Positions 1 through 7,332 of a stretch of 27,578 bases of DNA are shown one piece after another. The notes below the pieces were generated by a model that saw only the letters and a list, made by a program, of their open reading frames with translations, made no database searches and was not told the origin of the DNA. The stretch is from Streptomyces cellulosae (GTDB lineage Bacteria > Actinomycetota > Actinomycetes > Streptomycetales > Streptomycetaceae), in assembly GCF_000721105.1 (NCBI RefSeq), contig NZ_JOEV01000068.1, forward strand, positions 1-27,578. The letters are read 5' to 3'. Numbering within the stretch: position 1 is the stretch's first letter; every line of letters begins with the position of its first letter. The translations under genes were made by a program, and so were the position numbers.

Positions 1-1488
1 CCCCACCGCCGTCCCCTCACCTCCCGCCGGCAGCGTCACCGTCACCGCCAGCCCCTCGCCCGGTGCCGTCCGTACCGTCACCTTTCCCTTGTGGGCTCGC
101 ACCACCCCCTGCACGATCGCCAGGCCGAGCCCGCTGCCCGCGCCGCCGCCCGCGCGGAAGAAGCGGTCGAAGACCCGGGCGGCGTCCTCCGGGTCCAGCC
201 CCGGCCCCTTGTCGGCCACGCACAGCCGTACGACGCCGTAGGAGCGCTCCACGCCGAGCCGTACCGGGACGTCCTCGGGGGTGTGGGTGCGGACGTTGGC
301 CACCAGGTTGCCGAGCACCTGTCTCAGCCCGGACTCGTCGGCGCGTATCAGCAGCGCGCCGTCGGCGTCGACGGTGACGGGACGCCCCGGCTGCTGCACC
401 CGCAGGTCCTCGGCCGCGTCCCGGACCAGACGGCTCACGTCCACGTTCCGGAAGCGGAGTTCGGGCTGCTGGTCGAGCCGGGCGAGGGTGAGCAGCTCGT
501 CGACGAGCCGCCCCATGCGGTCCGCCTCCGCCATCACCCGCCCCCAGGCTCGCTGCCGCTCCTCGGGGTCGGACAGCATCCCGCGGTCGTACAACTGGAG
601 GTAGCCGCGTATCGCCGCCAGCGGGGTGCGCAGCTCGTGCGAGGCGTCGGCGACGAAGCGGCGCAACTGGGCCGCGCTGCGTTCGCGGGTGCGGTACGCC
701 GACTCCACCTGGTGGAGCATCGAGTTGAGGGCGAGCCGCAGCTGTTCGACCTCAAGCGTGGCCTCACGGCTGGAGGGGACCCGCCGGGTCAGATCCCCCT
801 CGGCGATCGCCGAGGAGGTCTCCACCATGTCCTCCAGCGGCCGCATCCGACGGCTGACGCTCATCATCGTCAGCGCGGCGAGCAGCGCGAGCAGCAGCGT
901 GCCGATGGCGAGGTCGAACTTGAGGGCCTTGGCCACGCCCTGGTGCAGGGCGGCGGTCGAGCTGGCGAGCAGGACCCGGGTGCCGTCGGCGAGCCGGGCC
1001 GCGGTCACGCGGTAGGGGGAGCCGTGCACGGTGACGTCGTGCGGCTCGGGGTCCTTGACCAGGCCGCCCGGGTCGCGGACGGCGTGCGCGAGGTCGCGCT
1101 GGGCGTCGGTCGGCTTGAAACCGAGGATGTCCATGGGTTCGCCCCGGCTGTCGAGGGCGGTGAAGATCGAGTCCGGTGTCGGCTGCTCGTCCGAACTCTT
1201 CGGGGCGAGCCGGCCGCGGACGAAGCTCAGCGCGCTCAGCGAGTCGAACTGCCGCAGGGTGAGCTGCGAACCGCCCAGCGAGTCACGGGTCTTGGTGAGC
1301 TCGGTGTCGACCTGGTCCAGCAGGTAGTACCGCATCCCCATCAGGCTCACGGCCGTCGCCGCGACGATCCCGAGGGCGAGCAGCGCCACGTTGGCCAGCG
1401 TGAGCTTGCCGCGCAGCGAGTGGATGCCCCGTCGGCAGCGCAACCTGCCCCGCACGCGCGCCTGCCACCGCCCTCCCCGGAGCTTCAC
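1..1488 (-). CDS. sensor histidine kinase, C-terminal end beyond window
   Basis: Membrane sensor kinase of a two-component system; it autophosphorylates on His and passes phosphate to the regulator encoded just upstream. I read the frame by hand: the GTG at 1488 overlaps the regulator stop as GTGA, so the genes are translationally coupled. In order: TM1 about residues 24-46, an extracytoplasmic region of about 140 residues, TM2 about 190-212, HAMP, HisKA with the H-box SHELRTP (phospho-acceptor His about 284), then HATPase with an N-box (NLVANVRTHTP), G1 (DKGPG), F-box (RVFDRFFRAG) and G2 (GSGLGLAIVQGVV). The frame is still open at base 1, but the ATPase domain is essentially complete, so only a few residues are missing. 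The sensor domain gives no clue to the ligand. Confidence 0.95.
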   Translation of the reverse strand, partial: MKLRGGRWQARVRGRLRCRRGIHSLRGKLTLANVALLALGIVAATAVSLMGMRYYLLDQVDTELTKTRDSLGGSQLTLRQFDSLSALSFVRGRLAPKSSDEQPTPDSIFTALDSRGEPMDILGFKPTDAQRDLAHAVRDPGGLVKDPEPHDVTVHGSPYRVTAARLADGTRVLLASSTAALHQGVAKALKFDLAIGTLLLALLAALTMMSVSRRMRPLEDMVETSSAIAEGDLTRRVPSSREATLEVEQLRLALNSMLHQVESAYRTRERSAAQLRRFVADASHELRTPLAAIRGYLQLYDRGMLSDPEERQRAWGRVMAEADRMGRLVDELLTLARLDQQPELRFRNVDVSRLVRDAAEDLRVQQPGRPVTVDADGALLIRADESGLRQVLGNLVANVRTHTPEDVPVRLGVERSYGVVRLCVADKGPGLDPEDAARVFDRFFRAGGGAGSGLGLAIVQGVVRAHKGKVTVRTAPGEGLAVTVTLPAGGEGTAVG

Positions 1489-2213
1489 GCCAGCCCGTAT
1501 CCCACGCCCCGCCGGGTGGTGATCACCGGCGGTCCCAGCGCGTCCAGCTTGCGGCGCAGATAGCTGATGTACGTCTCGACGACGGTCGACTCGGGCGGCG
1601 TGTGCTCGTACTGCCAGACATGGCGCAGAAGTTGCTCCTTGGGCACGATCCGGCCGCCGTTGCGCACCAGGAACCGCAGCAGCGCGTACTCGGTGGGAGT
1701 CAGTTCCACCGAGCGGCCCGCGCGGTGCACCGAGTACGTCGTCTCGTCCAGCTCCAGGTCGCCGTAGCGCAGGGGCGGGCGCTGCGGGAGGACGTCGGCC
1801 GGGCGGGTCCGGCGCAGCACCGCCGAGATCCTGGCGATGACCTCGTCGATGTTGAACGGCTTGGTGATGTAGTCGTCGCCGAAGCCGAGCGCGCCGACGA
1901 TCTCGGCGGGCGAGTCGCGCGCGGTGAGGAAGACGACCGCCAGGTCGGGCTGGAGCTCGCGCAACTGACGGCCCAGGGCACGGCCGTCTCCGTCCGGGAG
2001 CATGACGTCGAGCAGCGCGCAGTCGATGGGGGCCGTCCCCCCGCGCGAGCCTGTCCGAGCGTGGGGGAGGGTGCGCTCGACGAGCGTGAGCGCCTCGCGG
2101 ACCGTGCCCGCCGTCATCACCTCGAACCGGTGGTAGCGCAGCGCGATGGCGAGGACGTCCGCGATGCTCTCCTCGTCGTCCACGACCAGCACGGTTCCTG
2201 AACCCGTCGTCAT
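1485..2213 (-). CDS. OmpR-family response regulator with an in-frame insertion in the receiver
   Basis: DNA-binding regulator, 242 aa, partner of the adjacent kinase. The receiver shows the acidic pocket VVDDEE (D12, D13), phospho-acceptor D69 in ALLDVMLPD, and a conserved K in TKPFN. The C-terminal winged helix is typical (ELTPTEYALLRFL, VVETYISYLRRKL, TTRRGVGYGLA). In OmpR/PhoB-type receivers the acidic pair and the phospho-Asp are about 43 residues apart; here they are 56 apart. The extra 13 residues lie between helix 2 and strand 3 and are encoded by a GC-rich inverted-repeat-like element (see repeat entry). The ATG at 2213 directly follows a predicted -10, so the mRNA is probably leaderless. 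The divergent MMPL exporter is the most obvious target. Confidence 0.93.
   Translation of the reverse strand: MTTGSGTVLVVDDEESIADVLAIALRYHRFEVMTAGTVREALTLVERTLPHARTGSRGGTAPIDCALLDVMLPDGDGRALGRQLRELQPDLAVVFLTARDSPAEIVGALGFGDDYITKPFNIDEVIARISAVLRRTRPADVLPQRPPLRYGDLELDETTYSVHRAGRSVELTPTEYALLRFLVRNGGRIVPKEQLLRHVWQYEHTPPESTVVETYISYLRRKLDALGPPVITTRRGVGYGLA
2028..2069 (-). repeat. REP-like element inserted in frame in the receiver domain
   Basis: About 39-42 bp encoding PHARTGSRGGTAP in the regulator. The plus strand has a G5 run, then C6, then two CGAGC words, then GTGGGGGAG; the G/C runs can pair as an imperfect hairpin. It keeps the reading frame and falls in a loop. From memory, very similar GC-rich elements are scattered between genes in Streptomyces; I cannot confirm copy number from this window, where I found no second copy. 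Confidence 0.6.
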
Positions 2214-2219
2214 GCCCCC

Positions 2220-2242
2220 AGTATCGGCGGGCCCACTGACAA
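2220..2242 (-). promoter_or_regulatory. candidate PafBC/RecA-independent DNA-damage promoter of the two-component system
   Basis: Minus strand reads TTGTCAGTG, 8 bp, GATACT, 6 bp, ATG. The mycobacterial RecA-NDp consensus is tTGTCRgtg-N8-TAnnnT. The upstream half and spacing match fully; the -10 differs at its first base. The 6-bp gap to the ATG predicts a leaderless transcript. Confidence 0.5.
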
Positions 2243-2369
2243 CCGCTCGGGTTCGCTGCTTTGGAGTTCCTTGAGAGTCATGGCGTACCGCCCCCACGCC
2301 CGCGTGCCGCCGCCGATTCTGTTGCGCAGGACCTGGGGGACCAACCGACCGATTAAGGAGCTGTTGAGC

Positions 2370-4781
2370 GTGGCGGCATTGGCACGGTGGTGTTACCGGC
2401 ACCGGCTGGTGGTCCTGTTGCTGTGGGTGGGGGCGTTGTTCGGCCTGGGCTTTTCGGCCTCGACGGCGGGCACGGACTACGCGAACGTCTTCTCCCTCCC
2501 GAACACGGACTCCAAGCGCGCGTACGACCTGATGGAGAAGGCCTTCCCGCAGAGCGCGGGCGACACCGACACGGTGGTGTGGAAGGTGGACGAGGGCTCG
2601 GTCCGGGACCAGGCCGTACGGTCCCGCATCCAGCCCGCACTCGACAAGATCGCCGACATGAAGGGCGTCGGCGGCGTCACCAGCCCGTACACGGGAGGCG
2701 CGGCGCAGATCAGCGGCGACGGGCGGATCGCCTACGCCCAGATCACCTTCACCGACCAGGCGAACGCCGTGCCCAAGGAACTGGTCCAGGACGTCGTCGA
2801 CACCGCGCAGGGCGCCGAACGCGCCGGACTGCAGGTCGACTTGGGCGGCCAGGCGATCCAGCGGGTGCAGGAGCCGCCCTCCGGCCTCGCCGAGATGGTC
2901 GGCATCGTGGCGGCGGCCGTCGTCCTGTTCCTGGCCTTCGGTTCGCTCTTCGCGATGCTGCTGCCGCTCGCCGTCGCCATCTTCGGCGTCGGCACGGGCA
3001 TGTTCTCGACCCAGCTGCTCAGCCACGTCACCGACATCCCCGACCTGGCCCCGCTGCTGGCCACCCTGATCGGCCTCGGCGTCGGCATCGACTACGCCCT
3101 GTTCATCGTGACCCGGCACCGCAAGGGCATCCTGCGCGGCATGGACCCGGAGGAGTCGGCGGTCATCGCCCTCAACACCTCCGGCCGCGCCGTGCTGTTC
3201 GCGGGTGGCACGGTGTGCATCGCCCTCGCCGGGATGCTGGTGACCAACCTGCGCTTCCTGGACGGTGTCGTCATCGGCACCTCGCTGACCGTGGTGCTGA
3301 GCGTCCTCGCCGCCACCACCCTGCTTCCGGCGCTCCTCGGCTTCCTGGGCAAGCGGGTGCTGAGCCGCCGGCAGCGGCGCAAGCTCGCCGCGACCGGCCC
3401 CGAGCCGGAGCGGACGAGCGGACTGGCCGCCCGCTGGTCGGCGGGAGTGCAGAAGCGCCCGCGCCGGATCGCCGTGCTCGCCCTCGCCGTCATGGCCGTC
3501 CTCGCGCTGCCGGTGCTGTCGCTGCGCCTGGGCGCGACGGACCAGGGCAACGACGACACGACGACGACCACCAGGAAGGCGTACGACCTGCTCGCCGAGG
3601 GCTTCGGCCCCGGCTTCAACGGTCCGCTCCAGGTGGTCACCGTCGGGGGCGACACCACCACCCTGGTCAAGGGCATCCAGGGCACGGACGGGGTCGCCCG
3701 GGTCGCCGCGCTGCCGCCCGCGTCGGGCGTGACGGTGATCCAGGTCGTCCCGACCACGTCACCGCAGTCCGAGGAGACCGACCAGCTCATCGACACCCTG
3801 CGGGACGAGGTGATCCCGCAGGCCGGGGCGCAGGCCCACGTGGGCGGCGTCACGGCGGTCTCCAAGGACTTCGCGACGGTCACCGGCGACCGCCTCCCGC
3901 TGTTCATCGCGACCATCATCGGCCTCGGCTTCCTGCTCCTCCTGGTCGCCTTCCGTTCCCTGGTGGTGCCGCTGACGGCCGCGCTGATGAACCTGATCGC
4001 GGCGGCCGCCTCCTTCGGCGTCCTCGTCGCGATCTTCCAGTGGGGCTGGGGACTCGACCTGCTGAGCCTCGGCAAGGAGGGCCCGATCAACGCCTTCCTG
4101 CCGGTCATCATGCTGTCCCTGCTGTTCGGCCTCTCGATGGACTACCAGGTGTTCCTGGTCAGCCGGATGCACGAGGAATGGGTCCACACGAAGGACAACG
4201 CCCGCGCGGTCCGCGTCGGCCTGTCCGAGACCAGCCGCGTGATCAACTCCGCGGCCCTGATCATGGTCTGCGTGTTCCTGGCGTTCGTCCTGAGCGGCGA
4301 CTCCGGGGCGGCGATGGCGGGCGTGGGCCTCGCGGCCGCCGTGGCCCTGGACGCGTTCATCCTGCGTACGGCCCTGGTGCCGGCCGCGATGCACCTGCTC
4401 GGGAACTCCAACTGGTGGCTGCCCAGCTGGCTGGACAGGCGGCTGCCGCACCTGGCGGTGGAGCCGAAGGAGGAGGCTTCCTCGCAAGCGTCTCCCGCTG
4501 AGGGCCCCGCCGCGGTCGTCCACGGCTTCGTCCGTACGGCGGACGGTGAGCCGGTCCCGGAGGCGACGGTGACGCTTCTGTCGGCGGGCGGACGTCAGCT
4601 GGACCGGGTGGTTTCCCTCGCGGACGGCGCGTACATCGTGTCGGTGCCGGGTCCGGGGACGTATCTGCTTGCGGCGACGGCTTCGTCGTACGGGTCGCGG
4701 GCGCGGCAGGTGGAGGTCGGGGACGGGCCGCTGATATGCGACGTTGAGCTGGCAGAAGGGGAGGTGGACGCCATCAACTAG
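2370..4781 (+). CDS. MMPL/RND-family transporter with C-terminal carboxypeptidase-regulatory-like domain
   Basis: Proton-driven integral membrane exporter, 803 aa, of the family that moves lipids or hydrophobic compounds. Start GTG 2370 is set by AAGGAG at 2355-2360, 9 bp upstream. Two homologous halves each have one TM, a large outer loop and five TMs. The proton-relay Asp-Tyr pairs are visible in both: D241-Y242 (VGIDYALF) and D591-Y592 (LSMDYQVF). After the last TM and a basic/acidic linker, residues about 716-800 form a beta-sandwich-like domain (VVHGFVRTADGEPVPEATVTL, DGAYIVSVPGPGTYLL) typical of CarboxypepD_reg. With 12 TMs this tail would be cytoplasmic, which is unexpected for that fold. 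The gene ends 1 bp from the convergent Uma2 gene. The divergent two-component system probably regulates it. Substrate unknown. Confidence 0.92.
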   Translation: MAALARWCYRHRLVVLLLWVGALFGLGFSASTAGTDYANVFSLPNTDSKRAYDLMEKAFPQSAGDTDTVVWKVDEGSVRDQAVRSRIQPALDKIADMKGVGGVTSPYTGGAAQISGDGRIAYAQITFTDQANAVPKELVQDVVDTAQGAERAGLQVDLGGQAIQRVQEPPSGLAEMVGIVAAAVVLFLAFGSLFAMLLPLAVAIFGVGTGMFSTQLLSHVTDIPDLAPLLATLIGLGVGIDYALFIVTRHRKGILRGMDPEESAVIALNTSGRAVLFAGGTVCIALAGMLVTNLRFLDGVVIGTSLTVVLSVLAATTLLPALLGFLGKRVLSRRQRRKLAATGPEPERTSGLAARWSAGVQKRPRRIAVLALAVMAVLALPVLSLRLGATDQGNDDTTTTTRKAYDLLAEGFGPGFNGPLQVVTVGGDTTTLVKGIQGTDGVARVAALPPASGVTVIQVVPTTSPQSEETDQLIDTLRDEVIPQAGAQAHVGGVTAVSKDFATVTGDRLPLFIATIIGLGFLLLLVAFRSLVVPLTAALMNLIAAAASFGVLVAIFQWGWGLDLLSLGKEGPINAFLPVIMLSLLFGLSMDYQVFLVSRMHEEWVHTKDNARAVRVGLSETSRVINSAALIMVCVFLAFVLSGDSGAAMAGVGLAAAVALDAFILRTALVPAAMHLLGNSNWWLPSWLDRRLPHLAVEPKEEASSQASPAEGPAAVVHGFVRTADGEPVPEATVTLLSAGGRQLDRVVSLADGAYIVSVPGPGTYLLAATASSYGSRARQVEVGDGPLICDVELAEGEVDAIN

Positions 4782-4782
4782 C

Positions 4783-5370
4783 TCAGGCCAGTCCGGCCTT
4801 GAGGATGCGCTCGACGTCGAGCACGACCTTGCCACCCACAGACTCGGGGAGTGTGACGAGCTCCCCGGGAATGTGGATCGCGTGTGTGGCGTAACGGCCA
4901 CCCGCCGGTTCGGTCAGCACATGGAGGCGCTGGTGCTTGCGGTCGACGATGACGTAGACGGGGATCCTGGCCTTGGCGTAGTAGGCGACCTTGGTCTGCA
5001 CATCCGTCTTCCAGTTGCTGGAAGTGACCTCCATGACCAGACGAAAGCATGTCGGGTCATAGCAGCTGTTTTCCACCAGGTGATCACGGTAGTCGTCGTC
5101 GACCACCGAGAGGTCGGGGATCGCGTAGTCCTCCGGGCCGCTGGGCAGCCAGAGACCGATGCCCGGGAGCGCGCGCACGAGACCCAGGTTCAGGAAGGGG
5201 GCTGCGAACAGCATCAGCGCCTCGGAGTGAGGACCGTCCGGTGCTGGGCTCACGAGGATCTGGTCTCCGATGATCTCGACGCGGAGGCCCGGAATGCTCT
5301 CCGTGATGTGGTTCGCTTCGGCGATCAGCGACCGCTCCTCGTGGGGCCGCTCGACAGCTGCTGCGGACAT
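4783..5370 (-). CDS. Uma2-family (DUF820) PD-(D/E)XK nuclease-fold protein
   Basis: 195 aa. Start ATG 5370 is supported by GGGAGG 7 bp upstream. The Uma2 core is clear: an N-terminal strand region (LRVEIIGDQILVSPAP.GPHS), a PD pair in AIPDLSVVDDDY, then the catalytic E in RLVMEVTSSNWKTD with a following K, and YYAKARIPVYVIVD. Residues match the restriction-endonuclease-like active site. Uma2 proteins are abundant in Streptomyces and their biological substrate is not established. A second, broken Uma2 gene lies at 16764-17380. A plausible promoter is GGGACA, 18 bp, TACGAT on the minus strand, with the -10 at about 5404-5409. Confidence 0.9.
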   Translation of the reverse strand: MSAAAVERPHEERSLIAEANHITESIPGLRVEIIGDQILVSPAPDGPHSEALMLFAAPFLNLGLVRALPGIGLWLPSGPEDYAIPDLSVVDDDYRDHLVENSCYDPTCFRLVMEVTSSNWKTDVQTKVAYYAKARIPVYVIVDRKHQRLHVLTEPAGGRYATHAIHIPGELVTLPESVGGKVVLDVERILKAGLA

Positions 5371-5461
5371 CAGGTGCCTCCCGTGGGCTGGTGTCGAGGG
5401 AATCATCGTAGGCCGGGCGGGTCCCACGTGTCCCGTTCGATCCCATTCACCCGATCGTGGA

Positions 5462-6211
5462 TCACTCCGCCCGTCCCCTCGCTGCCGCCCCCGGATCCGG
5501 CATCACCTTCGTCATCCCCGGAAGGAAGTCCGTGAACAGCTCGTGCACCTCCCGCACGAGCGGCCGCAGCACCCGGAACCGGGCGAGCGACACCCCGCGC
5601 GCGGTGAGCCGCGCCCCCCGCTCGGCCAGCCGGTAGGTCCGCTCCCGCCCCTCGGTCCGGTCAAAGATCCAGTACAGGACGAGCCCCATCTGGGCGAGCC
5701 ACATCAGCTCGGGCAGGATGTCCCGCAACTCCTCCGGCACCTTGGTCTTCGTGGCCCCCGTCAGCACCTGCCGGTGCACACTGATGGCCTCCATGCGCGC
5801 GTGCTCCGACTCGGCGGAGAACGGACTGAGCGGACTGTCCGGATCGGCGGCGTTCTTGAAGAACTGCACCGCGAACTCGTGGTACGGCGCGGCGATCTCC
5901 AGCCACACCTTCAGCACCCCCGCGAGCCGCGCCTCCAGATCGGTCTCCCGGGCCAGCACCTCCCGGACCGCCACCTGGTGCTCGGCGGCGATCCGGTCGT
6001 AGAAGCCCTGGATCAGGTGCTCCTTGCCGGCGAAGTAGTAGTACGCATTGCCGACGGAGACCCCGGCCTCCTGGGCGATGGCCCGCATGGTCGTCTTGTC
6101 GTAGCCCCGCTCCTGGAACAGCCGCATCGCCGTCTCCAGGATCAGCGCACGGGTCTGCTCGGACTTGCTCGGGGTACCGCCCTGGTCGGGGACGTCATGG
6201 TTCGCAGGCAC
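5462..6211 (-). CDS. TetR-family transcriptional repressor
   Basis: 249 aa from GTG 6211. N-terminal TetR HTH: TRALILETAMRLFQERGYDK, then TTMRAIAQEAGVSVGNAYYYF and AGKEHLI, followed by an all-helical ligand/dimer domain. It is the third gene of a minus-strand operon, 11 bp after the DCC gene. The operon promoter carries two 14-bp palindromes of TetR-operator type (7181-7194 and 7226-7239), so autorepression together with its two partner genes is the likely logic. The ligand cannot be told from sequence. No strong RBS precedes the GTG; coupling to the upstream gene is likely. Confidence 0.92.
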   Translation of the reverse strand: MPANHDVPDQGGTPSKSEQTRALILETAMRLFQERGYDKTTMRAIAQEAGVSVGNAYYYFAGKEHLIQGFYDRIAAEHQVAVREVLARETDLEARLAGVLKVWLEIAAPYHEFAVQFFKNAADPDSPLSPFSAESEHARMEAISVHRQVLTGATKTKVPEELRDILPELMWLAQMGLVLYWIFDRTEGRERTYRLAERGARLTARGVSLARFRVLRPLVREVHELFTDFLPGMTKVMPDPGAAARGRAE

Positions 6212-6222
6212 GGGAAGAGAGC

Positions 6223-6765
6223 CTAACGAGTGGGGCAGGCGCCGCTGCCACAGCCGGGTGGGTTGTAGCTCCAGCCCAGGGCCGGGTCGTACGTCCACCC
6301 GTCCGCCCGGCGGTACACGGCCCCGCCCCACCGGCCGCCGCCGCTCCACTGGCCATCCCCCTTGTTCCCCGTGTTCCACTGGGCCCCGCGCCACTTGGCG
6401 GCGGCGAGCACCGCGCCCCTGGCGAGCCGGACCCCGGCCGGGGTGCTCAGCCGGTGGGCGAGCGGCCGGTGTTCCCGCAGCGCCCACAGGGTGACGACCC
6501 AGGCGGCGGAGTCGCGGTAGACCTGCCCCGCGTCGCCCACGACGGTGACCTCGTCGAGGGTGGCGCGGTGGTCGAGGCCGGGAAACCGCCGCCGGGCCTC
6601 CTCGGACCCCGCGGGCACCAGCTCCAGCGGCACCAGCTGCGGCTGCCGTGCGAGCCAGTCGCGCAGGAAGGCGCACAGGGAGCACTCGGCGTCGTACAGA
6701 ACGGTGAGCCGGCGGACCGGGACGCGCGCGGCGCCCCGGTCCTCGGTGGTCGGCACGGTGCTCAC
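6223..6765 (-). CDS. DCC-family thioredoxin-fold protein (DUF393)
   Basis: 180 aa. GTG 6765 overlaps the stop of the upstream membrane-protein gene (GTGA). The family hallmark is near the N-terminus: LTVLYDAECSLCAFLRDWL with a CxxC pair (C28, C31), consistent with a thiol-disulfide oxidoreductase-like fold. After the DCC domain an unusual C-terminal tail of about 60 residues is rich in Gly, Trp, Asn and Tyr (QWNTGNKGDGQWSGG) and ends CGSGACPTR, with two further Cys. The tail is not part of the standard domain. Operon with a small membrane protein and TetR suggests an envelope redox or membrane-linked role. This is inference. Confidence 0.87.
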   Translation of the reverse strand: MSTVPTTEDRGAARVPVRRLTVLYDAECSLCAFLRDWLARQPQLVPLELVPAGSEEARRRFPGLDHRATLDEVTVVGDAGQVYRDSAAWVVTLWALREHRPLAHRLSTPAGVRLARGAVLAAAKWRGAQWNTGNKGDGQWSGGGRWGGAVYRRADGWTYDPALGWSYNPPGCGSGACPTR

Positions 6766-7166
6766 GCCCCCTGCGTCCCGACCCAGCCCTGCGGCGCGAC
6801 CGGCGGCACCTGCTCCCGCTCCATCACGCCCCGCCGCCGTATCCGGTTGAGCACGTACACATTGCCCAGGTGCATGACGCCGAGCACCAGCAGCACCACG
6901 CCGAGCTTGGTCGACAGGGCCTCGAATATCCCGCGGGTGTCCGCGATCGTCCCGTCCCCGCTCAGGTAGAGCGCGACGAACCCGAGGTTGACGAGGTAGA
7001 AGCCGACCACCAGGAGATGGTTGACGGCGTCGGCGAGCTTCTCGTTGCCCTGCAGTACGTCGGCGAGGAAGACCCGCCCGTTCCGGCTGAGCGTCCGGGC
7101 CACCCAGATGGTCAGCGCGATGCTGACGACCAGGTAGATGACGTAGGCGACGACGGTGCGGTCCAT
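6762..7166 (-). CDS. small integral membrane protein, first gene of TetR operon
   Basis: 134 aa with three probable TM helices: residues about 7-24 (VAYVIYLVVSIALTIWV), 48-68 (NHLLVVGFYLVNLGFVAL) and 86-108 (LGVVLLVLGVMHLGNVYVL), then a basic and Pro-rich C-terminal tail. No enzymatic motif was recognised. ATG 7166 has an AAGGGG-type ribosome site and follows a regulated promoter with two palindromes. It is translationally coupled to the DCC protein, which suggests that the two act together at the membrane, with the downstream TetR protein controlling both. Conserved hypothetical of actinobacteria as far as I can judge. Confidence 0.85.
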   Translation of the reverse strand: MDRTVVAYVIYLVVSIALTIWVARTLSRNGRVFLADVLQGNEKLADAVNHLLVVGFYLVNLGFVALYLSGDGTIADTRGIFEALSTKLGVVLLVLGVMHLGNVYVLNRIRRRGVMEREQVPPVAPQGWVGTQGA

Positions 7167-7180
7167 GGCCCCACCCCTTC

Positions 7181-7194
7181 TTGAACGCGTTCAA
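7181..7194. promoter_or_regulatory. downstream palindromic operator (TTGAACGCGTTCAA)
   Basis: Perfect 14-bp palindrome in the predicted 5' leader of the TetR operon, between the transcription start and the ribosome-binding site. Probably bound by the TetR protein encoded by the third gene. Confidence 0.72.
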
Positions 7195-7210
7195 AACGCT
7201 GACAGGGGAG

Positions 7211-7239
7211 ACTCTAGACCTGTTTTTGAACACGTTCAA
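7211..7239 (-). promoter_or_regulatory. promoter of the membrane protein-DCC-TetR operon
   Basis: Minus-strand -35 TTGAAC (7239-7234), spacer of exactly 17 bp, -10 TAGAGT (7216-7211), giving a predicted start near 7204 and a leader of about 38 nt. The -35 lies inside the upstream operator. Confidence 0.65.
7226..7239. promoter_or_regulatory. upstream palindromic operator (TTGAACACGTTCAA) over the -35
   Basis: Second copy of the 14-bp palindrome, differing from the first at one central base, flanked by CCTG and CAGG. Centres of the two sites are 45 bp apart. It overlaps the -35 hexamer, so binding would block RNA polymerase. Confidence 0.7.
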
Positions 7240-7257
7240 CAGGCTTGCGTGGGGCGC

Positions 7258-7297
7258 GCGTCACGAAGGTGTGCGTCACGAAGGCGTACGTCGTGAC
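7258..7297. repeat. short direct repeat plus inverted copy upstream of the TetR operon
   Basis: GCGTCACGAAGG occurs twice with a 15-bp period (7258-7269, 7273-7284). GTCACGA of the second copy can pair with TCGTGAC at 7291-7297 across a 9-nt loop. It lies between the operon promoter and the end of the VOC gene; function unknown. Confidence 0.5.
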
Positions 7298-7332
7298 GGC
7301 CGGGCCGATGCGGGCTCCTGCCCCGCGCCCGC

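Noticed and set aside
91..1563. 490-aa open frame on the plus strand
   Set aside because: It is antisense to the histidine kinase, whose motifs are all present on the minus strand; long open shadows are normal at this GC content.
2271..2369. N-terminal extension of the MMPL protein from 2271
   Set aside because: Clear AAGGAG sits before GTG 2370, and the extra residues are not hydrophobic or family-like.
7181..7194. LexA SOS box
   Set aside because: The actinobacterial box is GAAC-N4-GTTC; here GAAC and GTTC are separated by only 2 bp, so a TetR-type operator fits better.
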